27,403 bases of DNA from Ectobacillus sp048976805 (GTDB lineage Bacteria; Bacillota; Bacilli; Bacillales; Bacillaceae_G). The notes beneath the pieces were generated by a model. It did not search any database. It was not told where the DNA came from and saw nothing but the letters and a program-made list of their open reading frames with translations. Every line of letters starts with the position of its first letter. Position 1 is the first letter of the stretch. Below, piece after piece: positions 22,950 through 27,403 of this stretch. Location of the stretch: NCBI GenBank assembly GCA_048976805.1, contig JBHGUR010000031.1, forward strand, positions 1 through 27,403. The letters run 5' to 3'. Position numbers and translations under genes: made by a program.

Positions 22950-23432
22950 TTAATCTACCGTTGCCCGTTGCAGCGCGCGGGCTAACACTTTAAGACCGTC
23001 CTCTACTAACTTTCTTTCCTCCGTATCCATAAACTGCAGAGCGCGCTGCAGCTTATAATGGCTCGATTGTACCAAACGCTGAAACAGCGCCTTTGCCTTT
23101 TCCGTCAGCTGTACAAGGACAGAGCGACGATCTTGCTCAGACGGAAAGCGCTCTACGAATCCCAAACCTTCCAGCCGATCCAAAATGCCGGTCATGTTCG
23201 ACATCGAAGTATGCATATGATCTGCCAGCGCACTGACTGTCATTTTGCCATGCGCATTAAGCAGCATTAAAATTTTCATTTGCGTCATGCTTAAATCAAG
23301 CTGCACCCATGCATCTACATCACCAACACCAGCGCCATGAATCACTTGCATATACAGCTTCCACAATTTTTTGTCTTCCTCACTCGCCATTTGGCCCGGC
23401 ACAATGTAATCTGAGTTCCACAGGTCTTTCAT
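22950..23432 (-). CDS. MarR-family transcriptional regulator (MdtR-like)
   Basis: A 160-residue winged-helix dimer, probably the repressor of the efflux gene downstream. The helix-turn-helix is at about 62-90 (KMTVSALADHMHTSMSNMTG), and the wing carries the family signature SEQDRRSVLVQLTEKA (98-113). N- and C-terminal helices form the dimer interface. The ATG at 23432 follows AAGGGATGTAAGGAA. It lies 56 bp after the DUF2227-like gene on the same strand and may share its transcript. Its own region has no clear operator, whereas the efflux promoter has a 41-bp dyad. No obvious redox cysteine sensor is present; an effector cannot be predicted. Confidence 0.9.
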   Translation of the reverse strand: MKDLWNSDYIVPGQMASEEDKKLWKLYMQVIHGAGVGDVDAWVQLDLSMTQMKILMLLNAHGKMTVSALADHMHTSMSNMTGILDRLEGLGFVERFPSEQDRRSVLVQLTEKAKALFQRLVQSSHYKLQRALQFMDTEERKLVEDGLKVLARALQRATVD

Positions 23433-23488
23433 TTCCTTACATCCCTTCCTGTATGCACACGAAAACGACCTTAATTAAAAACCCCATC

Positions 23489-23977
23489 CTATCTCCTTCG
23501 CTTTCTTCCCCGAAATAACCGCTTTCGTTGCGTATTCAATACATCCGCTGCAATGTGAAGCGTGCTGGCAGCAATAACGCCAAGCACAAGCACAAAGAGA
23601 ACATCACGGTGCTCCCGCACTATCGGAATAAGCTGCCCGTCAAGCACCATCTTATTTAATATGTACAAAAGCGGCGATATGACAAGCGTCAAATATAATA
23701 AGCGGATAATATCTCCAAGAATAATCGTATGGGTCAGTATAGAGCGATGCGGCATAATTGCTTTATAGGGATACCAAAAAATGCGCAGCAATCCCCACTT
23801 GCGATACGGAGCGCTGTTTGTATCCAAATCCGGGCTTAATAAATACGTTCCCGCCATAAATCCGCCCGCAAACGGCAGCAAAAATCCCGCCCCTGTAAAC
23901 CCGTATGCAATAAGAAAAAAGAGCAGGACGGGAAACGCTACTAAATTTAATCTTGTATGTGTTCTTCCTGAAGGCAT
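23489..23977 (-). CDS. DUF2227-like membrane metal-binding protein
   Basis: A 162-residue membrane protein with three to four hydrophobic segments. SGRTHTRLNL at the N-terminus, SPDLDTNSAPYRKWGLLR in the middle, PHRSILTHT and a late HIAADVLNT are the His/Asp motifs of DUF2227 and the wider YdjM-like membrane hydrolase group, and could bind a metal ion. A very basic tail (RKRLFRGRKRRR) ends the protein. The ATG at 23977 has AAAAGGA at about eight bases. Function is unknown in the family. It precedes the MarR gene by 56 bp in the same direction. Confidence 0.8.
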   Translation of the reverse strand: MPSGRTHTRLNLVAFPVLLFFLIAYGFTGAGFLLPFAGGFMAGTYLLSPDLDTNSAPYRKWGLLRIFWYPYKAIMPHRSILTHTIILGDIIRLLYLTLVISPLLYILNKMVLDGQLIPIVREHRDVLFVLVLGVIAASTLHIAADVLNTQRKRLFRGRKRRR

Positions 23978-24063
23978 ATTCTAATTCCTTTTTACTATAC
24001 TTTAACAATCATTTTCTCAATTCCCTTACCTAAGTGCAAGCAAAAACAGCTCGTTCAACTGCT

Positions 24064-24429
24064 TTATCCTTCTATTTTCTTGTCAATCTCCGCTGTATCT
24101 ACATCATTGCCAAACCATTCTGCAAGCTTCTCCTTCGCTTTTTGCTTTACATCCTCATCAACATACATCGCTGCCTGAATTAGTGCCGCCCCGAGCGCCC
24201 CTAAGTCATCTGTATAACCGATGCCTGCAGCAATATCGGGAATTGCGTCGATTGGCGCAATAAAATAAGCAAGCGCTCCAATGATGGCAACTTTTGTCTT
24301 TTTTGGTACGTCTGGCTTTTGCAATACATAAAACAGCAATAAGCACGTATAAATGACTAAGTGACCAGCCTTTTTAGCCGCATACTTTATTTTGCTCCAA
24401 AAGGCTGCAACAGAAAACTTTTGCTCCAA
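24064..24429 (-). CDS. DUF1232 (YkvA-family) membrane protein
   Basis: A 121-residue protein with a short cytosolic N-terminus, one to two hydrophobic segments (about 23-38 and 47-70) and the DUF1232 signature APIDAIPDIAAGIGYTDDLG (58-77), in which the Pro-Asp and Asp-Asp pairs are diagnostic. The acidic C-terminal tail is cytosolic. The TTG start at 24429 is supported by CAGGAGG at seven bases. A promoter (24461-24490) precedes it. The family's molecular role is not established. Confidence 0.85.
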   Translation of the reverse strand: MEQKFSVAAFWSKIKYAAKKAGHLVIYTCLLLFYVLQKPDVPKKTKVAIIGALAYFIAPIDAIPDIAAGIGYTDDLGALGAALIQAAMYVDEDVKQKAKEKLAEWFGNDVDTAEIDKKIEG

Positions 24430-24460
24430 TCAGATTCCTCCTGTTTTGTTCTTTTTCTTC

Positions 24461-24490
24461 ATTATATAGGAAAACTACGGGCAGAATCAA
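24461..24490 (-). promoter_or_regulatory. Promoter of the DUF1232 gene
   Basis: On the minus strand TTGATT (24490-24485), 18 bp, then TATAAT (24466-24461), 32 bp before the TTG start. Confidence 0.6.
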
Positions 24491-24665
24491 AAGCTGCTAA
24501 CCGTATAATATGAAGCTGGATTTCTATCCACAATGTTCATTTTTTGGTTAGAAAAAGGGGGAATCATATCATATTTACCTGTTGACGGGCATATAAACGA
24601 ATGTTAAAGTGTTCATTAGTCAGTCCAAACGTGCCGTGCCACATATATTGTAATAAAATTCCATA

Positions 24666-24694
24666 TTCCTAATTGTACCAAACTGTAGTATAAT
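24666..24694 (+). promoter_or_regulatory. ltaS promoter candidate
   Basis: TATAAT (24689-24694) with a poor -35 TTCCTA 17 bp upstream (24666-24671). It would give a leader of about 200 nt. A second possibility is TTGACG near 24582-24587 with a weaker -10. The remainder of the 24491-24665 interval shows nothing recognisable. Confidence 0.45.
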
Positions 24695-24731
24695 ACTGAA
24701 ATGATGTTGGATAATTCATTTGATTATGGAG

Positions 24732-24875
24732 ATGAACACATTGGAAAAAACGTTGAAAATACATAGTCAAAACTTAACGTGGAGTGAAAGTCAACTGAAA
24801 GTAACGCCCATGGAGAGTAAGCTATGTGTTTTTTTGTTTGCTAGGCTCCTTGTTCTTTTTTGGAGTCTTATATAG
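24732..24875 (+). promoter_or_regulatory. ltaS leader: short frame overlapping a U-tailed hairpin
   Basis: AAAATACATAG (24756-24766) can pair with CTATGTGTTTT (24822-24832, one G-T pair), and seven T follow or overlap (24829-24835). This is the shape of a weak attenuator. A short frame with TTG start 24741 (or ATG 24732) and GGAG upstream runs through it to a TAG at 24873-24875, 25 bp before ltaS. Whether the peptide is made is unknown. Confidence 0.35.
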
Positions 24876-24900
24876 AGAGAAATAGAAAGGGTGAAACTGG

Positions 24901-26838
24901 ATGAAGGAAGCATTAAGAAAACAATTTGAGAATGTGCGCTTTACTTTATTGGCGGCATTGCTTGTATGGCTAAAAACATATATCATTACACGCGTAAGCT
25001 TCGACTTGAAGCTGGAGTCCGCAATGCAGGAATTTATCCTGTTCATTAGCCCGCTTGCCGCTTCTTTATTATTGGTCGGGCTTGCATTGTTTGCGACTGG
25101 CAATAAACGCAATTACATCGCGATTTTCATTAACTTTCTTTTGACAATTGTTTTAGTCGGCAACGTAGGTTTCTACGGTTTCTTTAACGACTTCGTAACG
25201 CTTCCGGTATTGATGCAAACATCCAACTTCGGAAGCCTTGGTTCTAGCGTGAAGGAACTAATGAGCTTAAAGGTACTCGTAGTATTTGCGGATATTTTCT
25301 TCTTATTCTATCTTGCAAAGAAAAAGAAACCTTTCGCGAAAACAGAACGTGTTTCCAGACCGGCTAAATTATTGTATTTCTTAACGACAGTAGCCGTGTT
25401 TTTCGTAAACTTGGGCCTTGCTGAAGCAGAGCGTCCTCAATTATTAACGCGCTCCTTTGACCGCGTTATGCTTGTAAAAAACCTAGGATTGTACGTTCAC
25501 CAAGTGTATGATATAGGGCTGCAAGCGAAAGCAAGCTCCCAAAAAGCATTTGCTGACGGCAGCAAGCTGCAGGAAACAGAAAACTACGTAAAAGCAAATG
25601 AAGTAAAACCGAACCCAGATATGTTCGGTGTAGCGAAAGGCAAAAACGTCATTGTCGTATCCCTTGAATCTACGCAAACGTTCTTGATGGGCGCGACTGT
25701 TAACGGACAAGAGGTTACGCCTTTCTTAAACCAATTTGCGAAAGAAAGCTACTACTTTGATAACTTTTTCCATCAAACAGGACAAGGTAAAACATCCGAT
25801 GCCGAGTTTATTATCGATAACTCTTTATACGGATTGGACCGCGGTTCTGTATTCTTTACGCATGCAGGAAATGAATATGTAGCGACTCCGGAAATCTTGC
25901 GCCAGCAAGGCTACTACACTGCTGTGTTCCATGCAAACAACGCAACATTCTGGAACCGCAACATGATGTACCCTGCTTTAGGCTATGATCGTTATTTCAA
26001 TGAACTGGATTATACAATTACCCCTGAAACTAAGCTAAGCTGGGGCCTAAAGGATAAAGAGTACTTTGAACAGTCTGTGGACATGATGAAAACGTTGAAG
26101 CAGCCGTTTTACACTCGTTTTATCACATTAACGAACCACTATCCGTTCCTATATGATGATACAACAAAATTCATTGACCCGTTCAACTCAGGAGACGGCG
26201 TATTAGACCGTTACTTCGTTACAGCGCGTTATCAAGACGAAGCTTTAAAACGCTTCATTGAGCGCCTGAAAGAAGAAGGATTATATGACAACTCTATTAT
26301 CGTATTCTACGGCGACCATTACGGCATTTCCGAAAACCATAACCGTGCGATGGCGCAATATCTTGGCAAAGAAGAAATTACGCCATTTGATCACATGAAC
26401 TTGCAGCGCACACCTTTATTTATTCACTTGCCTGGACAAACGAAAGGTGAAACGATTTCTGCTCCAGCTGGACAAATCGACGTGAAGCCGACAATTCTTC
26501 ACCTATTAGGTATAGATACTGCAAATACAATTCAATTCGGCCATGATTTGTTCGCTAAAGATCGCAAGCCATTCGTGGTAATGCGCAGCGGAAGCTTCGT
26601 AACAGATAAATACATTTATCACGAAGGCACATTCTATGACCGCACAACAGGCGAGCCGGTAGAAGCTCCAGAAGAAGAAGCAAAAGCGTTAATCGACCGC
26701 GCCCAAAACGAACTGCATATGTCCGACAAAATCATTGAAGGCGACCTGCTTCGCTTCTTCGAAGGCAACAAAATTAAAACCGGAACAGTAAAAACAATCA
26801 TTAAGGAAAACAATAAAGAAAAAGAAGATGCGAAGTAA
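24901..26838 (+). CDS. ltaS: Lipoteichoic acid synthase
   Basis: A 645-residue polyglycerolphosphate synthase with five N-terminal membrane helices (about 12-30, 44-65, 72-92, 122-140, 157-172), a linker and an extracellular sulfatase-fold domain (about 245-580) that polymerises glycerol phosphate from phosphatidylglycerol onto the glycolipid anchor. The catalytic Thr is Thr298 in TGQGKTSDAEF. The Mn-binding residues include Glu256 (VVSLEST), Asp472 and His473 (YGDHYGIS), and TNHYP (His413) contributes to the substrate site. A likely cleavage site lies in the linker (QAKAS or KAFAD, 209-219). The start has AAAGGGTG at seven bases. Bacilli usually have paralogues (YfnI, YqgS, YvgJ); size and motifs suit the main LtaS. 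Confidence 0.95.
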   Translation: MKEALRKQFENVRFTLLAALLVWLKTYIITRVSFDLKLESAMQEFILFISPLAASLLLVGLALFATGNKRNYIAIFINFLLTIVLVGNVGFYGFFNDFVTLPVLMQTSNFGSLGSSVKELMSLKVLVVFADIFFLFYLAKKKKPFAKTERVSRPAKLLYFLTTVAVFFVNLGLAEAERPQLLTRSFDRVMLVKNLGLYVHQVYDIGLQAKASSQKAFADGSKLQETENYVKANEVKPNPDMFGVAKGKNVIVVSLESTQTFLMGATVNGQEVTPFLNQFAKESYYFDNFFHQTGQGKTSDAEFIIDNSLYGLDRGSVFFTHAGNEYVATPEILRQQGYYTAVFHANNATFWNRNMMYPALGYDRYFNELDYTITPETKLSWGLKDKEYFEQSVDMMKTLKQPFYTRFITLTNHYPFLYDDTTKFIDPFNSGDGVLDRYFVTARYQDEALKRFIERLKEEGLYDNSIIVFYGDHYGISENHNRAMAQYLGKEEITPFDHMNLQRTPLFIHLPGQTKGETISAPAGQIDVKPTILHLLGIDTANTIQFGHDLFAKDRKPFVVMRSGSFVTDKYIYHEGTFYDRTTGEPVEAPEEEAKALIDRAQNELHMSDKIIEGDLLRFFEGNKIKTGTVKTIIKENNKEKEDAK

Positions 26839-26856
26839 GCATCTTCTTTTTCTTTA
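26815..26856 (+). terminator. ltaS terminator, 17-bp stem inside the coding end
   Basis: Positions 26815-26831 pair perfectly with 26839-26855 (17 bp), with a 7-base loop that contains the TAA stop. The 5' arm encodes the lysine/glutamate-rich tail of LtaS. The 3' arm supplies the T-rich run. Confidence 0.9.
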
Positions 26857-26869
26857 TTGCCTTAAACAT

Positions 26870-26960
26870 ACATATCGCAGCTGAACTGCCCCCAAAAAGT
26901 TAAACACAGATATGAGGCAGCCCCTCCCCCTTCTAAAAAACAGCCTTTAAATCCATTTTC
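26870..26960 (+). repeat. Intergenic repeat family, partial mosaic copy
   Basis: It has a shortened core (ATATCGCAGCTGAAC), a right-end-like GTTAAACACAG, and a 27-bp block at 26933-26959 that recurs exactly at 27106-27132 in copy F. It looks like the remains of an extra tandem unit with internal deletions. Confidence 0.6.
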
Positions 26961-26974
26961 TGTTTAATCTATTA

Positions 26975-27190
26975 TTTGAACATCTACATCACGGCTATGC
27001 AGAACAAATAACTCCTTCCACTCTCTCCCTCCCTCTGTTTTTCCTTTGCCTGAGGCAGAAGTAATGTTTGACCGCTTCTATGCCCAGACAACCCCTCTCT
27101 CCCCTCTAAAAAACAGCCTTTAAATCCATTTTTAACTTGTATTTACACAAAAGCTTCACTAAATATTAACACTAGCTTTATATAACAAAA
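26975..27190 (+). repeat. Intergenic repeat family, copy F
   Basis: Core CATCTACATCACGGCTATGC, the CTGTTTTTCC block, GACCGCTTCTATGC and CTCTCCCCTCT, with an end (TTAACACTAGCTTTA) resembling the right end of the other copies. Equivalent core bases in copies F and G are 252 bp apart. Confidence 0.75.
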
Positions 27191-27224
27191 CTATACTGAA
27201 CTTGTCTATATATATCCAATTTAT

Positions 27225-27403
27225 GACTTGGACATATACATCGCGGCTAAGTAGAACAAATAGCACCTTGTACTTGCTTCCTCTCTCTGGTTTTCCATCG
27301 CATGGGGCAGGAATAGGTTTTGACCGCTTCTATGCATAGCCGGATGCTCTCTCCCCTTTCAAAAGAAAGGCTTTATGTTCTTTTTTTAACTTGTATTTAT
27401 ATA
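27225..27403 (+). repeat. Intergenic repeat family, copy G (runs off the window)
   Basis: Core ATACATCGCGGCTAAGTAGA, TCTCTGGTTTTCCATCGCAT, GACCGCTTCTATGCATAGCC and a CTCTCCCC block. The window ends inside or just after it. 26839-27403 holds only the ltaS terminator and this tandem array; no gene is seen. Confidence 0.75.

Noticed and set aside
26870..27403. Possible CRISPR array at the right end
   Set aside because: Units are about 250 bp, not short repeats with unique spacers, and no cas gene is present.

Overview
The window looks like chromosomal DNA of a low-GC Gram-positive bacterium, most likely a member of the Bacillaceae. The evidence is the gene content (tagO, ltaS, menaquinol-type cytochrome bd, a YdaL/YdaM-like polysaccharide locus), strong AAGGAGG-type ribosome binding sites, frequent TTG/GTG starts and U-tailed hairpin terminators. 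I cannot name the species.

Layout. 1-6044: surface-glycan genes, all on the minus strand except a 70-residue membrane protein: a broken UDP-GlcNAc 2-epimerase (mnaA/wecB) fragment, UDP-glucose dehydrogenase, a GT4 glycosyltransferase, a Wzx-like flippase and galU. 6340-10169: tagO, a NodB-type deacetylase, a 65-residue CxxC protein (minus) and an acyltransferase-3 membrane protein. 10274-15401 (minus): a cluster resembling Bacillus subtilis ydaJ-ydaN, with DUF2334 protein (YdaL-like), a decayed second YdaL C-terminus, a processive GT2 (YdaM-like) and a GH8-like protein (YdaJ-like). No YdaK-like (GGDEF) or YdaN-like gene is visible, and two tandem repeat copies lie between the GT2 and GH8-like genes. 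15955-16219: two very short coupled reading frames (32 and 54 codons), divergent from cydAB. 16462-18847: cydAB. 18932-20593: lactate permease with Rex-like and cre-like sites upstream. 21071-23432: MarR regulator and DHA2 drug-efflux pump, with a long dyad at the pump promoter. 23489-24429: DUF2227-like and DUF1232 proteins. 24901-26838: ltaS.

Together the genes supply nucleotide sugars (GalU, UDP-glucose dehydrogenase, the lost epimerase), start wall teichoic acid (TagO), make lipoteichoic acid (LtaS), and build, modify and export exopolysaccharide. A respiratory/fermentative pair (cytochrome bd, lactate permease) and a drug-efflux module follow.

The most unusual feature is a family of about 200-250 bp intergenic repeats. 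I see eight full, partial or degenerate copies, all in the same orientation. Two tandem pairs have exactly the same 252-bp period although their sequences differ. One copy has an 8-bp flanking direct repeat, and its ends match those of an unrelated 142-bp MITE that also has a perfect 8-bp target duplication. One copy caps the broken epimerase gene, and the window both begins and ends inside copies of the family.
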